Origin: Bacillota bacterium
GTDB taxonomy: Bacteria > Bacillota > Clostridia > Tissierellales > MES13
DNA length: 64,000 bases
Direction of reading: 5' to 3'
NCBI GenBank assembly: GCA_009711785.1
Contig: VENA01000024.1
Span: 36,957-100,956 of the forward strand
The position numbers were made by a program, and so were the translations under genes. Shown in pieces: positions 8,226 to 17,388 of this stretch. Numbering within the stretch: the stretch's first letter is position 1; the number at the start of each line of letters is the position of its first letter. The notes under the pieces are model-generated. The model was not told where the DNA came from and ran no database searches. It worked only from the letters and a program-made list of their open reading frames with translations.

Positions 8226-9416
8226 ATGAAGATTTTGGTTATTAACTGTGGTAGTTCTTCATTAAAATATCAATTAATAGATATGAAAAATGAAGAAGTA
8301 TTAGCAAAAGGATTAGGGGAAAGAATAGGTATAGAAGGTTCAAAGGTTGTACATAAGCCTAGCGGAAATGACAAGGTAGTTATTGAAAAACCTATGGAGA
8401 ATCACAAGGTAGCTTTAGAAATAGTTTTAAATGCATTAGTTGACAAAGATCATGGAATTATTGATTCTATGGATGAAATCAATGCTGTTGGACATAGAGT
8501 TGTTCATGGAGGAGAGAAATTCGCAGATTCAGTTAAGATAGATCAAAATGTAATGGACGCTATAGAAGAATGTGCAGATTTAGCACCACTACACAATCCA
8601 CCTAACATGATGGGAATTGAGGCATGTCAAGAATTAATGCCTAATACTCCGATGGTGGCTGTATTTGATACTGCATTCCACCAAACAATGCCAAAGAAAA
8701 ACTTTATTTATCCATTACCATATGAATTATATGAGAAACACGGTATAAGAAGATATGGTTTCCATGGAACTTCACATAAGTATGTTGCTAATAAGGCTGC
8801 AGAGATATTAGATAAAGATATAAAAGATTTAAAAATTATTACATGTCATCTAGGAAATGGTGCAAGTTTAGCTGCAGTTAATAATGGAAAGTCTATAGAC
8901 ACTAGTATGGGATTCACACCTTTAGAAGGACTAGCAATGGGAACAAGATGTGGAGATTTAGACCCAGCGATAATTACATTCCTTATGGAAAAGGAAAATA
9001 TGAGTATCGAAGAAGTTAACACTTTAATGAATAAAAAATCAGGAGTTTTAGGAATTTCAGGAGTAAGCAGTGATTTTAGAGATATAGAAGAAGCTGCTAA
9101 TGATGGAAATGAAAGAGCTCAATTAGCATTAGATAAATTCGTAAACAGAGTTAAAAAATATATAGGAGCATATGCTTCAATAATGGGTGGAGTAGATACA
9201 ATAGTATTTACAGCAGGTTTAGGAGAAAATTCACCTGATATGAGAGAAGCAATTTGTTCTGATTTAGAGTATATGGGTATAAAAATAGACAAAGAAAAGA
9301 ATGATGTAAGAGGAAAAGATACTGTTGTTAATACTGAAGATTCTAAAGTTAAAGTTATAGTTATACCAACTAATGAAGAATTAATGATTGCTAGAGACAC
9401 TAAGAATCTTATATAA
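8226..9416 (+). CDS. ackA: Acetate kinase
   Basis: AckA interconverts acetyl phosphate plus ADP with acetate plus ATP and gives substrate-level ATP in fermenting bacteria. The 396-residue protein has the full set of family motifs: [13 protein letters not shown] at the N terminus, [43 protein letters not shown] and [21 protein letters not shown] 8226 follows TTAGGAGGTT. It is monocistronic here, with its own promoter and terminator. The usual partner pta is not adjacent. In many Clostridia ackA sits just before the yceD-rpmF genes, as here. Confidence 0.98.
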   Translation: MKILVINCGSSSLKYQLIDMKNEEVLAKGLGERIGIEGSKVVHKPSGNDKVVIEKPMENHKVALEIVLNALVDKDHGIIDSMDEINAVGHRVVHGGEKFADSVKIDQNVMDAIEECADLAPLHNPPNMMGIEACQELMPNTPMVAVFDTAFHQTMPKKNFIYPLPYELYEKHGIRRYGFHGTSHKYVANKAAEILDKDIKDLKIITCHLGNGASLAAVNNGKSIDTSMGFTPLEGLAMGTRCGDLDPAIITFLMEKENMSIEEVNTLMNKKSGVLGISGVSSDFRDIEEAANDGNERAQLALDKFVNRVKKYIGAYASIMGGVDTIVFTAGLGENSPDMREAICSDLEYMGIKIDKEKNDVRGKDTVVNTEDSKVKVIVIPTNEELMIARDTKNLI

Positions 9417-9419
9417 TAG

Positions 9420-9443
9420 AGACAGGGGAATTTTCCCCTGTCT
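9420..9443 (+). terminator. Hairpin terminator after ackA
   Basis: An 11-bp GC-rich stem (9420-9430 with 9433-9443) starts four bases after the ackA stop. The following T tract is short, so termination may be partial. Confidence 0.7.
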
Positions 9444-9455
9444 TATAAATATTAC

Positions 9456-9484
9456 TTGACAAAAGTTAACTTGGTTTATATAAT
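9456..9484 (+). promoter_or_regulatory. Consensus SigA promoter for yceD-rpmF
   Basis: TTGACA (9456-9461), exactly 17 bases, TATAAT (9479-9484): both hexamers match consensus, the strongest promoter in the window. It fires about 30 bases before yceD. Confidence 0.85.
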
Positions 9485-9514
9485 GAAATTCGGCGATGTT
9501 AGAGGTGAATAAAT

Positions 9515-10015
9515 ATGATAATAAACCTATCAAAACTTCTTGATGGTACTGAAAATGTAGTTGAAATCGATGATGTCTTTGATTTAAGACACTTAAAGAT
9601 AAGGGGTAAAAAAATTAAATTTCATAAGCCCTTAGCTCTTAAAGGAGGTATCTATAAAACAGATGACGGTATTTTTATAAATTTAGATATTTCTTATGAA
9701 TATACCGATGTTTGTGACAGATGTTTAGAAGAGTTTACTAATAAACAAACTTCAGTTCTATCAGGAAAAATCATTGAAAAAGCCGAAGATGATTCAAAGG
9801 AAGAGATTACAATTTATTTGGATAAAGGAAAAATTAATTTAGAAAAGGCTATAAAAAAGGTTTTAGTTCTAGATTTTCCTATGAAATCGCTATGTAATAG
9901 TGATTGCAAAGGTCTTTGTCCTAAATGTGGAATCAATTTAAATGAGGAGCAGTGTGAATGTGATACTACTGATGTGGACCCTCGTTTAGAAAAACTAAAA
10001 GAATTATTGGACTAA
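9515..10015 (+). CDS. yceD: YceD family protein (DUF177), 23S rRNA accumulation factor
   Basis: YceD/DUF177 proteins accompany rpmF in most bacteria and are linked to 23S rRNA accumulation and large-subunit assembly. The 166-residue product has the two cysteine clusters of the metal-binding form: CDRC at residues 67-70 and CNSDCKGLCPKCGINLN near residue 130, with a further CEC. ATG 9515 follows AGAGGTG. It is cotranscribed with rpmF, 18 bases downstream. The biochemical role is not settled. Confidence 0.9.
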   Translation: MIINLSKLLDGTENVVEIDDVFDLRHLKIRGKKIKFHKPLALKGGIYKTDDGIFINLDISYEYTDVCDRCLEEFTNKQTSVLSGKIIEKAEDDSKEEITIYLDKGKINLEKAIKKVLVLDFPMKSLCNSDCKGLCPKCGINLNEEQCECDTTDVDPRLEKLKELLD

Positions 10016-10033
10016 TTTAAGGAGGTGTTTTAA

Positions 10034-10213
10034 ATGGCAGTACCTAAGCGAAAAACTTCTAAGTCAAGAAGAGATAAAAGAAGATCAGCTAATAGTAAAC
10101 TTAGGAAACCTAGCTTCGTTGAGTGCCCTCAATGCCATGAACCTAAATTACCACATAGAGTATGTAAGGAATGTGGATATTACAAGAATAAAGAAGTTAT
10201 AGAGGTAGAATAA
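10034..10213 (+). CDS. rpmF: 50S ribosomal protein L32
   Basis: The 59-residue protein starts [17 protein letters not shown] and carries the zinc-ribbon pair CPQC (31-34) and CKEC (44-47), typical of the zinc-binding C+ form of L32 in the large ribosomal subunit. ATG 10034 follows GGAGGTG at 10021-10027. Only one L32 gene is visible in the window; whether a cysteine-free paralogue exists elsewhere is unknown. Confidence 0.97.
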   Translation: MAVPKRKTSKSRRDKRRSANSKLRKPSFVECPQCHEPKLPHRVCKECGYYKNKEVIEVE

Positions 10214-10219
10214 GTTATG

Positions 10220-10255
10220 AAGATAGTGATTAATAAATCGCTATCTTTTATAATT
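10220..10255 (+). terminator. First of two tandem terminators after rpmF
   Basis: AAGATAGTGATT (10220-10231) pairs with AATCGCTATCTT (10236-10247) with one G-T wobble, followed by TTTATAATTT. Confidence 0.75.
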
Positions 10256-10260
10256 TAACT

Positions 10261-10296
10261 AAAGACCTGTATCTGATAGATACAGGTCTTTTTAAT
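10261..10296 (+). terminator. Second tandem terminator after rpmF
   Basis: A perfect 14-bp stem (10261-10274 with 10278-10291) and a T run. The double terminator isolates the fapR operon from the strong yceD promoter. Confidence 0.85.
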
Positions 10297-10320
10297 ACTT
10301 ATTAAAAAAAATAATAATTC

Positions 10321-10349
10321 TTGCATTATAAATGAAGATGATATATACT
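10321..10349 (+). promoter_or_regulatory. SigA promoter of the fapR operon
   Basis: TTGCAT (10321-10326), 17 bases, TATACT (10344-10349). The predicted start point near 10356 falls inside the FapR operator. Confidence 0.7.
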
Positions 10350-10353
10350 AAGT

Positions 10354-10372
10354 TTTAGTAACAGGTACTAAA
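10354..10372 (+). promoter_or_regulatory. FapR operator
   Basis: TTTAGTA, ACAGG, TACTAAA: a near-symmetric inverted repeat matching the known FapR consensus TTAGTA-N5-TACTAA exactly. It overlaps the expected transcription start of fapR. FapR bound here should block the whole fapR-plsX-fab operon until malonyl-CoA releases it. Confidence 0.88.
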
Positions 10373-10400
10373 TTGAAGTAATAATATAGGGGTGGTTTTT

Positions 10401-10958
10401 TTGGCTAAAAGATTTAAAAAGAAAGAGAGACAAGAAAAATTAAAGGAAAAATTATCTGAAGACCCCTTTTTAACAGATGAAGAATTAACTGAAATATTCG
10501 ATGTAAGTATTCAAACAATTAGATTAGACAGATTAGAACTAGGAATACCTGAGTTAAGAGAACGCGTTAAAAATGTGGCAGAGAATAATTATTCTAAAGT
10601 TAGATCTTTAGGAGGTAAAGAAATAGTTGGTGAATTAGTAGATTTACAACTTGGAAAAAGTGGTATATCAATTTTAGAGACTGATAAAAATATGGCTTTT
10701 GAAAAAACCAACGTTATTAGAGGTCATCACATCTTTGCTCAAGCTGAGTCTATAGCTATGGCAGTTATAGATGCTGATGTGGCTTTAACTGGAGTTGCAA
10801 ATATTAAATATAAAACACCAGTTAAAGCTGGAGAAAAATTAATTGCTAAAGCAGAGGTTGTTCGAATACGTGGAAATAAGTATTTTGTACACGTATTTAT
10901 TAACGTTTCTCAAAAACAAGTTTTTAGAGGTAAATTTATTCTAGTAGTTATCGAATAA
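10401..10958 (+). CDS. fapR: Transcriptional regulator FapR of fatty acid and phospholipid synthesis
   Basis: FapR represses lipid synthesis genes and is released from DNA by malonyl-CoA. The 185-residue protein has an N-terminal DeoR-like helix-turn-helix ([32 protein letters not shown]) and a hot-dog fold effector domain containing [17 protein letters not shown], which forms the malonyl-CoA pocket. TTG 10401 is six bases after AGGGGTGG. A GTG at 10392 in the same frame lies within that site. The gene heads its own operon and carries its own operator. Confidence 0.95.
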   Translation: MAKRFKKKERQEKLKEKLSEDPFLTDEELTEIFDVSIQTIRLDRLELGIPELRERVKNVAENNYSKVRSLGGKEIVGELVDLQLGKSGISILETDKNMAFEKTNVIRGHHIFAQAESIAMAVIDADVALTGVANIKYKTPVKAGEKLIAKAEVVRIRGNKYFVHVFINVSQKQVFRGKFILVVIE

Positions 10959-10977
10959 ATATACTAGGAGGGTTAAA

Positions 10978-11985
10978 ATGAAGATAGCTTTAGATGCTAT
11001 GGGGGGAGACAGAGGTGTAACAGTAACAGTAAAAGGTGCTGTTGACGCTGTTAAGGAATTTGATGTAAATGTTATCTTAGTAGGGAAAAAAGAAGATATA
11101 AAAAAAGAATTAAATAAATATGAATATCCAAAGGACAATATAGAAATAGTAAATGCAAATGAAGTAATAGAAAATGAAGATAAGCCTGTGATAGCTATTA
11201 GAAGAAAAAAGAATTCTTCTATGGTTGTGGGACTAAATTTGGTTAAAAAAAATCAAGCAGATGCATTTATATCTTCAGGAAACACAGGTGCATTGTTAAC
11301 AGGAGGTATTTTTGTAGCTGGGAGAATTAAAGGTATTGAAAGGCCAGCTTTAGCTCCAGTTTATCCAACTGATAAGGGAGTATCTTTACTTTTAGATGCA
11401 GGTGCCAATGCAGAATGTAGACCAAAATATTTAAAGCAGTTTGCAATAATGGGTTCGATTTATGCTGAAAAAGTCTTAGACATTGAAAATCCTAAGGTTG
11501 GACTTGTTAATATAGGAGTAGAAGAAGGAAAGGGCAATGAATTAGTAAAAGATACATATGATTTGCTTAAAGAAACAGATATTAACTTTTATGGAAATTT
11601 GGAAGCTAGAGATATCCCTAAAGGTTATGTAGATATTTTACTTACTGATGGATTTGTTGGAAATACGGTCTTAAAACTTACTGAAGGATTAGCTCAATCA
11701 ATTTTTAGTAATTTAAAGAAAGAATTTATGAAAAATACATTAACTAAATTAGGTGCATTTTTACTTAAGCCTAGTTTTAAAAGTTTTAAAGAAAAATTAG
11801 ATTATAGTGAGTATGGAGGAGCCCTTTTATTAGGATTAAAGGGAGCAGTTATTAAAGCTCATGGTAGCTCAGATGCTGTGGCAATTAAAAATGCAATAAG
11901 ACAAGCAAAAATATTTACTGAAAGAGATGTTGTTAATAAAATTAAAGAAGAAATAAACAAGACAGGAGGCGAGAAAACTGAATAA
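10978..11985 (+). CDS. plsX: Phosphate acyltransferase PlsX
   Basis: PlsX makes acyl-phosphate from acyl-ACP, the donor for PlsY in phosphatidic acid synthesis, and acts at the membrane surface. The 335-residue protein starts with [13 protein letters not shown] and has the family segments [35 protein letters not shown] and [17 protein letters not shown] 10978 follows AGGAGGG. It is the second gene of the FapR operon and overlaps the start of fabH by eight bases. The fakA-like gene at the window start would supply the same acyl-phosphate pool. Confidence 0.96.
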   Translation: MKIALDAMGGDRGVTVTVKGAVDAVKEFDVNVILVGKKEDIKKELNKYEYPKDNIEIVNANEVIENEDKPVIAIRRKKNSSMVVGLNLVKKNQADAFISSGNTGALLTGGIFVAGRIKGIERPALAPVYPTDKGVSLLLDAGANAECRPKYLKQFAIMGSIYAEKVLDIENPKVGLVNIGVEEGKGNELVKDTYDLLKETDINFYGNLEARDIPKGYVDILLTDGFVGNTVLKLTEGLAQSIFSNLKKEFMKNTLTKLGAFLLKPSFKSFKEKLDYSEYGGALLLGLKGAVIKAHGSSDAVAIKNAIRQAKIFTERDVVNKIKEEINKTGGEKTE

Positions 11986-12970
11986 TAAAGGTGTTGGAAT
12001 TATAGGATTAGGTAGTTATGTACCTGAGAATATATTAACTAACAAAGAACTAGAAGAAATGGTTGATACTAATGATGAATGGATTCAGTCTAGAACAGGA
12101 ATAAAGGAAAGACGAATTCTAGATAAGGATAAAGCAACTTCGTATATGGCAATGGAAGCTGGAAAAAAAGCTATCAAAGATTCAGGTTTAAGTAGTGAAG
12201 ATATTGACTTAATAATAGTAACAACAGTTACTCCTGATATGGCTTTTCCATCTACCGCATGTTTAGTACAAAGGGATCTAGAATGTGAAAATGCAGCAGC
12301 CTTTGATTTAGAAGCAGCATGTTCAGGTTTCATATATGGCCTTTCAGTTGCCTATGGTTATGTGAAGGCAGGTATCTATAAGAATATTTTATTAATCAGT
12401 GCTGATGCTTTATCAAAGATAACTGATTTTACAGATAGAAATACTTGTGTGTTATTTGGAGATGGAGCTGGAGCAGCAGTTATTAGTGAAGTTAAAGAGA
12501 ACACAGGTGTATTATCGATAGATATAGGTGCTGACGGTAAAGGAGCAGATTATTTAACACAACCAGCAGGAGGTTCTAAAATGCCTGCTAGCAAGGAAAC
12601 TGTTGAAAATAGACTTCATTATATAAATATGGAGGGTAATGGAGTATTTAAATTTGCAGTAAAAATTATGGGGGATGCTTCAAAGAAGGTAGTAAGTGAA
12701 AGTGGTTTAGAATTGTCAGATATAGATTACTTAGTTCCTCATCAAGCTAATATAAGAATAATAAACTCAGCAAGAAAAAGATTAAAACTAGATAAGGACA
12801 AGGTATATGTAAATTTAGATAAATATGGAAATATGTCATCGGCGTCCATACCAGTTGCATTAGATGAAGCAGTTAAGGAAGGTAAGATTAAAAATAATGA
12901 TAATGTAATACTTGTAGGTTTTGGAGGAGGCTTAACTTGGGGATCTTGTGTAATTAAATGGAGTAAATAG
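11978..12970 (+). CDS. fabH: 3-oxoacyl-ACP synthase III FabH (CTG start)
   Basis: FabH condenses acetyl-CoA or a branched acyl-CoA with malonyl-ACP to start each fatty acid. The catalytic Cys-His-Asn triad is visible: EAACSGF (Cys115), VPHQAN and [12 protein letters not shown]. The conserved N terminus [24 protein letters not shown] lies upstream of ATG 12059, so the usual ATG would remove it. In that frame, between a stop at 11954 and 12059, the only plausible start is CTG 11978, eight bases after GGAGG (11965-11969) and overlapping the plsX stop. This gives 330 residues, the normal length. Translational coupling to plsX is likely. Confidence 0.93.
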   Translation: MNNKGVGIIGLGSYVPENILTNKELEEMVDTNDEWIQSRTGIKERRILDKDKATSYMAMEAGKKAIKDSGLSSEDIDLIIVTTVTPDMAFPSTACLVQRDLECENAAAFDLEAACSGFIYGLSVAYGYVKAGIYKNILLISADALSKITDFTDRNTCVLFGDGAGAAVISEVKENTGVLSIDIGADGKGADYLTQPAGGSKMPASKETVENRLHYINMEGNGVFKFAVKIMGDASKKVVSESGLELSDIDYLVPHQANIRIINSARKRLKLDKDKVYVNLDKYGNMSSASIPVALDEAVKEGKIKNNDNVILVGFGGGLTWGSCVIKWSK

Positions 12971-12980
12971 GAGGCACACT

Positions 12981-13919
12981 ATGTTTAATACTGAAATATG
13001 TGAACTACTTAATATAAAATACCCGATAATTCAAGGGGGAATGGCTTGGGTTGCAACAGCTGAATTAGCTGCAGCAGTATCAGATGCTGGAGGTTTAGGT
13101 ATAATAGGCTGTGGAAATGCACCAAAGGATGTTATAAAAAAAGAGATAAAAAAGGCTAAAGAATTAACAGATAAACCTTTTGGAATTAACATAATGTTAT
13201 TATCTCCCTATGTGGATGATATGATAGATTTAGTACATGAGGAAAAAATTCCAGTAGTTACAACTGGAGCTGGTAATCCTGGTAAATATATAGAAGGATT
13301 TAAAAAAATAGGTACTAAAGTAATTCCAGTTGTACCGTCTGTTGCGCTAGCGAAGAGAATGGAAAGAGTAGGTTGTGATGCTGTCATAGCAGAAGGTACA
13401 GAAGCAGGAGGACATATTGGTGAGTTAACTACTATGTCTTTAGTACCACAGATTACAGATTCTGTAAATATCCCTGTTATAGCTGCAGGAGGTATAGCTG
13501 ATGGAAGAGGTTTTATAGCAGCATTATCCTTAGGAGCTAAAGCTGTACAAATAGGTACTCGGTTTGTATGTACTGAGGAATGCATAGCTCATAATGATTA
13601 TAAGTATAAAATATTAAAAGCTAAGGATAGGGATGCTATAGCCACTGGTAGATCAACAGGTCATCCTGTTAGAACTCTCAAAAATAAGTTAACGAAAGAA
13701 TTTAATAAATTAGAAAAGAATAATGTTGATAAAGGTGAAATAGAAAAAATGGGAGCAGGCGCCCTTAAAAAAGCAGTTATAGATGGAGATATAGAATATG
13801 GCTCTGTCATGGCTGGACAGATAAGTGGTCTTATAACTGATATAAAAAGTTGTCAAGAAGTAATTGATGAAATAATGAGTCATGCAAAAGAAGTAAAAGA
13901 AAACATAGCAAAATTGTAG
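12981..13919 (+). CDS. fabK: Enoyl-ACP reductase II FabK
   Basis: FabK is the FMN-dependent NADH enoyl-ACP reductase of many Firmicutes, replacing the FabI type and insensitive to triclosan. The 312-residue protein shows the nitronate monooxygenase-like TIM barrel: IQGGMAWVATAELAAAVSDAGGLG, AEGTEAGGHIGE with the catalytic His, and AAGGIADGRGFIAALSLGAKAVQIGTRF for FMN binding. ATG 12981 follows TAGGAGG. The position between fabH and fabD in a fab operon distinguishes it from a true nitronate monooxygenase. No FabI is present in this cluster. Confidence 0.95.
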   Translation: MFNTEICELLNIKYPIIQGGMAWVATAELAAAVSDAGGLGIIGCGNAPKDVIKKEIKKAKELTDKPFGINIMLLSPYVDDMIDLVHEEKIPVVTTGAGNPGKYIEGFKKIGTKVIPVVPSVALAKRMERVGCDAVIAEGTEAGGHIGELTTMSLVPQITDSVNIPVIAAGGIADGRGFIAALSLGAKAVQIGTRFVCTEECIAHNDYKYKILKAKDRDAIATGRSTGHPVRTLKNKLTKEFNKLEKNNVDKGEIEKMGAGALKKAVIDGDIEYGSVMAGQISGLITDIKSCQEVIDEIMSHAKEVKENIAKL

Positions 13920-13929
13920 GAGTGATATT

Positions 13930-14871
13930 ATGAAAACAGCTTTTATTTTCCCAGGTCAAGGAGCACAGTATGTTGGTATGGGCCTAGAAATATCGGAAAA
14001 ATATGATGTTGCTAAAAAGACTTTTTTGGAGGCAAATGAAGCCTTAGGATTTGACATTAAAAAATTATGTTTCGAAGGACCAAAGGAAGAATTAGTAAAA
14101 ACTGAAATTACTCAACCTGCTATTTTAACAACTTCAGTGGCAATCTTAAGGGTTTTAGAAAGCTTAGGATTAAATGCAGAAACTACAGCAGGGTTAAGTT
14201 TAGGGGAATATGCATCTTTAGTATATAGTGAAGTTTTTAATTTCAGTGATGCTGTTAGACTTGTTAATAAAAGAGGAAAATATATGCAAGAAGCTGTACC
14301 CTTAGGAAAGGGTACTATGGCAGCTATTATAGGTTTAGATAGAGAAGAAGTTGAAGGTATTACAAAGAAAATAAGTAATGAAAAGGGAATAGTTGAATGT
14401 GCTAATTATAATTGTCCTGGGCAAATAGTTATATCAGGAGAAGTTACTTCGGTTGAAAAAAGTTGTGAATTAGCTAAAGAAAAGGGTGCTAAAAGAGCAT
14501 TAGTTTTACCAGTTAGTGCACCATTTCATAGTAGTTTATTAACACCTGCTGGAGATAAATTAGAAAAGGAATTAAATAAAGTAAACTTTGGTAAAATGAA
14601 TAAAAAAGTTATTTCTAATGTCACTGGTGAATATATTAATGATACAAAAGACATTAAAGATTTACTTATAAAGCAGGTTTCTATGCCTGTATTATGGGAA
14701 GATACAGTAAATTTGATGTTAAATGATGGTATAGATACTTTCATAGAGATAGGACCTGGAAAATCTCTAAGAAGCTTTGTAAAGAAAACTGCTAGAAAAA
14801 GAAAAGCAAAAGTTAATTGTAGTAACATTGAAAATTTGAAGGGTTTAAATAAATTATTAGAAAAACTATAA
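13930..14871 (+). CDS. fabD: Malonyl-CoA:ACP transacylase FabD
   Basis: FabD loads malonyl groups onto acyl carrier protein. The 313-residue protein has FPGQGAQYVGMG at the N terminus, the nucleophile motif GLSLGEYASL (Ser near residue 90) and the catalytic His in SAPFHSSLL. The residue before the nucleophile is Leu where most FabD proteins have His (GHSxGE); the catalytic Ser-His pair itself is intact. ATG 13930 follows GGAGTG, ten bases after fabK. Confidence 0.96.
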   Translation: MKTAFIFPGQGAQYVGMGLEISEKYDVAKKTFLEANEALGFDIKKLCFEGPKEELVKTEITQPAILTTSVAILRVLESLGLNAETTAGLSLGEYASLVYSEVFNFSDAVRLVNKRGKYMQEAVPLGKGTMAAIIGLDREEVEGITKKISNEKGIVECANYNCPGQIVISGEVTSVEKSCELAKEKGAKRALVLPVSAPFHSSLLTPAGDKLEKELNKVNFGKMNKKVISNVTGEYINDTKDIKDLLIKQVSMPVLWEDTVNLMLNDGIDTFIEIGPGKSLRSFVKKTARKRKAKVNCSNIENLKGLNKLLEKL

Positions 14872-14887
14872 AATGAGGAGTGAAGCT

Positions 14888-15631
14888 ATGAACTTAAGTG
14901 GTAAGGTTGCTTTAGTTACAGGTGGTTCTAGAGGAATAGGAAAAGAAATAGCACTTAAACTAGCTTCTTTAGGTGCAGATATAATAATTAACTATTCAAG
15001 AAATAGTAAAAAAGCAGAAGAAGTTGTTTCTGAAATAGAAAATATGGGAAGAAAAGCATACTGTTTTCAAGCAGATGTTTCTAAGTTAGAAGAAGTTGAA
15101 AAATTAATTAAAAAAACATTAGATGAAGTTTCAAACGTCGATATTTTAGTTAATAATGCAGGAATCACAAAGGATAATTTATTAATGAGAATGTCTAAAG
15201 ATGATTGGAACGATGTTATTAATGTAAACTTAACGGGAGCTTATAATTTATGCAAATCTCTTATAAGAAGTATGATAAGAAAGAAAAATGGATGTATAAT
15301 TAATATATCTTCCGTAGTAGGTATAACAGGAAATCCTGGGCAATGTAATTATTCAGCTTCAAAAGCAGGACTTATAGGATTAACAAAATCTTTAGCTAAA
15401 GAAGTTGGAAAGAAAAATATAAGAGTTAATGCTATAGCACCTGGCTTTATTGAAACTGAGATGACAGATAAATTAAATGAAAATGTAATAAAAGAATACA
15501 AGAAAAATATTCCACTAAAGAAATTAGGAAGTCCAGAAGATATTGCTAATACTGTTGCATTTTTAGCAAGTGATTTAGCTAGTTACATAACAGGGCAAGT
15601 TATTGTAGTAGACGGTGGAATGTCAAATTAA
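14888..15631 (+). CDS. fabG: 3-oxoacyl-ACP reductase FabG
   Basis: FabG reduces 3-ketoacyl-ACP with NADPH. The 247-residue short-chain dehydrogenase has TGGSRGIGKEIA for cofactor binding, NNAG at 89-92 and the catalytic set with Ser near 142, Tyr155 and Lys159 (NYSASKAG), followed by the APGFIETEM segment. I choose ATG 14888, seven bases after GAGGAG; an in-frame ATG at 14873 precedes that site. It lies 16 bases after fabD in the FapR operon. Confidence 0.96.
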   Translation: MNLSGKVALVTGGSRGIGKEIALKLASLGADIIINYSRNSKKAEEVVSEIENMGRKAYCFQADVSKLEEVEKLIKKTLDEVSNVDILVNNAGITKDNLLMRMSKDDWNDVINVNLTGAYNLCKSLIRSMIRKKNGCIINISSVVGITGNPGQCNYSASKAGLIGLTKSLAKEVGKKNIRVNAIAPGFIETEMTDKLNENVIKEYKKNIPLKKLGSPEDIANTVAFLASDLASYITGQVIVVDGGMSN

Positions 15632-15654
15632 TATTTTGAAAGGAGGTGTGATTG

Positions 15655-15882
15655 ATGATATTCGATAAACTAAAAGAAATAATTTCAGAACAATTAGAAG
15701 TAGAAGAAGATGAAATTACTATGGAAGCTTCATTCCAAGATGATCTTGATGCTGATTCACTAGACGTAGTTGAACTAATCATGGCTTTAGAAGATGAGTT
15801 TGATTTAGAAATCCCAGATGAGGAAGCTGAAAAAATATCTAAGGTGAAAGATGCAGTTAATTATATTGAAGCTAACAAATAG
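15655..15882 (+). CDS. acpP: Acyl carrier protein
   Basis: The 75-residue acidic protein carries the growing acyl chain on phosphopantetheine attached to Ser35 in the [11 protein letters not shown] motif. ATG 15655 follows AGGAGGTG at 15641-15648; a TTG at 15652 is also in frame but less well placed. It lies between fabG and fabF, the standard position, and a GC-rich hairpin follows, which may raise its transcript level relative to fabF. Confidence 0.97.
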   Translation: MIFDKLKEIISEQLEVEEDEITMEASFQDDLDADSLDVVELIMALEDEFDLEIPDEEAEKISKVKDAVNYIEANK

Positions 15883-15885
15883 AAG

Positions 15886-15910
15886 TTAGGTCCCGAGATT
15901 CGGGACCTAA
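15886..15910 (+). terminator. GC-rich hairpin after acpP (partial terminator or RNA stabiliser)
   Basis: TTAGGTCCCGA (15886-15896) and TCGGGACCTAA (15900-15910) form a perfect 11-bp stem with a 3-base loop, without a T tract. It may protect the acpP message or attenuate read-through into fabF rather than terminate fully. Confidence 0.6.
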
Positions 15911-15929
15911 TCAATAATGAAAACTAAAT

Positions 15930-15945
15930 AACATCTTAAGATGTT
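15930..15945. repeat. 16-bp perfect palindrome before fabF
   Basis: AACATCTTAAGATGTT is a perfect palindrome 27 bases before the fabF start. It could be an operator or a small leader hairpin. It does not match the FapR consensus. Confidence 0.45.
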
Positions 15946-15972
15946 TATATATAATATATGGAGGGGTTAATA

Positions 15973-17211
15973 TTGAAAAAAAGAGTGGTTATAACAGGAA
16001 TTGGTGTAATTAGCCCTGTAGGAATAGGAAAAGATAATTTTTGGAATTCTATAAAAGCAGGTAAAAGTGGTATTGATTATATAACAAAATTTGATACTGA
16101 AGAATATCCAGTTAAAATAGCTGGAGAGGTAAATGATTTTAATCCTAAAGAGTATATTAATAAAAAAGAAGCAAAAAGAATGGATTTATTTACTCAATAT
16201 GCAGTGGCAGGAAGTAAAATGGCAGTTGAAGATGCTAAATTAGATGTAGATAATCTAAACAGTGAACGTTTTGGAGTTATTTTAGGATCAGGTGTTGGAG
16301 GCTTACAAACCCTTGAAAAGCAACATAAAAGATTAATAGATAAAGGCCCAAGAAGGGTAAGTCCATTTTTTATTCCAATGATGATTGGTAATATTGCTGC
16401 TGGTCAAGTATCCATAGCTTTTGGTGCTAAAGGACCAAATGAAACAGTAGTTACTGCTTGTGCTTCATCAACAAACGCAGTGGGAGATAGTTTTAAAGTA
16501 ATACAAAGAGGCGATGCTGATATTATGATAACTGGAGGCACAGAGGCATCAATTACTCCTTTAGCATTAGCAGGATTCTCCTCAATGAAGGCTTTATCAA
16601 CTAATAATGATAATCCAAAGGAAGCTAGTAGACCATTTGATAAAGAAAGAGATGGATTTGTAATGGGCGAAGGTTCTGGGATTTTAATTTTAGAAGAACT
16701 TGAACATGCTTTAAATAGAGGAGCTAATATATATGGTGAGGTAGTCGGATATGGAATGACTTCAGATGCTTATCATATAACAGCACCAGCTGAAAAAGGA
16801 ATAGGAGCTGCAAAGGCAATGGAACTAGCTTTAAAAGATGCAGACATCGATGCTAGTAAAGTTGATTATATTAACGCTCATGGAACAAGTACTCCCCTTA
16901 ATGATAAATTTGAAACCCAGGCTATTAAAACAGTCTTTAAAGATGATGTTAATAAATTAAAGGTTAGTTCTACTAAATCTATGACAGGACATTTACTAGG
17001 AGCAGCAGGTGGATTAGAAGCAGCAGTTTGTGCTTTATCTGTTAGCGAAAATTATATACCTGCTACAATTAATTATAAAAATGAAGATGAAGAATGTGAT
17101 CTTAATTATGTCCCGAATAAGGGTATTGATTGTGAAGTTAATTACTCAATTTCTAATTCTTTAGGATTTGGTGGACATAATGCAAGCATTGTTATAAAAA
17201 AGTATAAATAA
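15973..17211 (+). CDS. fabF: 3-oxoacyl-ACP synthase II FabF
   Basis: FabF elongates acyl-ACP with malonyl-ACP. The 412-residue protein has [14 protein letters not shown] at the N terminus, the nucleophile Cys163 in [12 protein letters not shown], and the two active-site histidines in [11 protein letters not shown] and [15 protein letters not shown] 15973 is six bases after GGAGGGG. An ATG at 15958 is in frame but overlaps the ribosome binding site. It is the last fab gene of the cluster, followed by a terminator. Confidence 0.96.
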   Translation: MKKRVVITGIGVISPVGIGKDNFWNSIKAGKSGIDYITKFDTEEYPVKIAGEVNDFNPKEYINKKEAKRMDLFTQYAVAGSKMAVEDAKLDVDNLNSERFGVILGSGVGGLQTLEKQHKRLIDKGPRRVSPFFIPMMIGNIAAGQVSIAFGAKGPNETVVTACASSTNAVGDSFKVIQRGDADIMITGGTEASITPLALAGFSSMKALSTNNDNPKEASRPFDKERDGFVMGEGSGILILEELEHALNRGANIYGEVVGYGMTSDAYHITAPAEKGIGAAKAMELALKDADIDASKVDYINAHGTSTPLNDKFETQAIKTVFKDDVNKLKVSSTKSMTGHLLGAAGGLEAAVCALSVSENYIPATINYKNEDEECDLNYVPNKGIDCEVNYSISNSLGFGGHNASIVIKKYK

Positions 17212-17217
17212 ACAGAC

Positions 17218-17265
17218 AGCTAGCTGTAATGGTACTAAAGACCCATTACAACTAGCTTATTTTGT
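17218..17265 (+). terminator. Terminator of the fab operon
   Basis: A 15-base arm (17218-17232) pairs with 17243-17257 with one mismatch around a 10-base loop, then TATTTTGTT. Confidence 0.78.
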
Positions 17266-17312
17266 TATTAAAATATTTGCATGAAATAATAAAGTTATAG
17301 TAAACTATATAA

Positions 17313-17368
17313 TGGATAATATTGTAGATACTTTAAATAATTATTTGAAATATCTACAATATTATTTA
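17313..17368 (+). promoter_or_regulatory. Long near-perfect hairpin in the RNase III leader
   Basis: ATAATATTGTAGATA (17316-17330) is exactly complementary to 17351-17365. The inner 20 bases continue the pairing with one C-A mismatch (17331/17350) and one G-T wobble down to a loop of about four bases, giving roughly 26 bp. It lies just upstream of the rnc ribosome binding site. An isolated TATAAT at 17308-17313 would start the transcript at the base of the stem. Double-stranded RNA of this length is a classic RNase III substrate, so self-cleavage is a reasonable inference. There is no T run, so it is not a terminator. Confidence 0.7.
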
Positions 17369-17388
17369 ATAACAATTTGGAGGTAAGT

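Noticed and set aside
12059..12970. fabH starting at ATG 12059
   Set aside because: It would drop the conserved N-terminal 27 residues that are encoded in frame after a good ribosome binding site.
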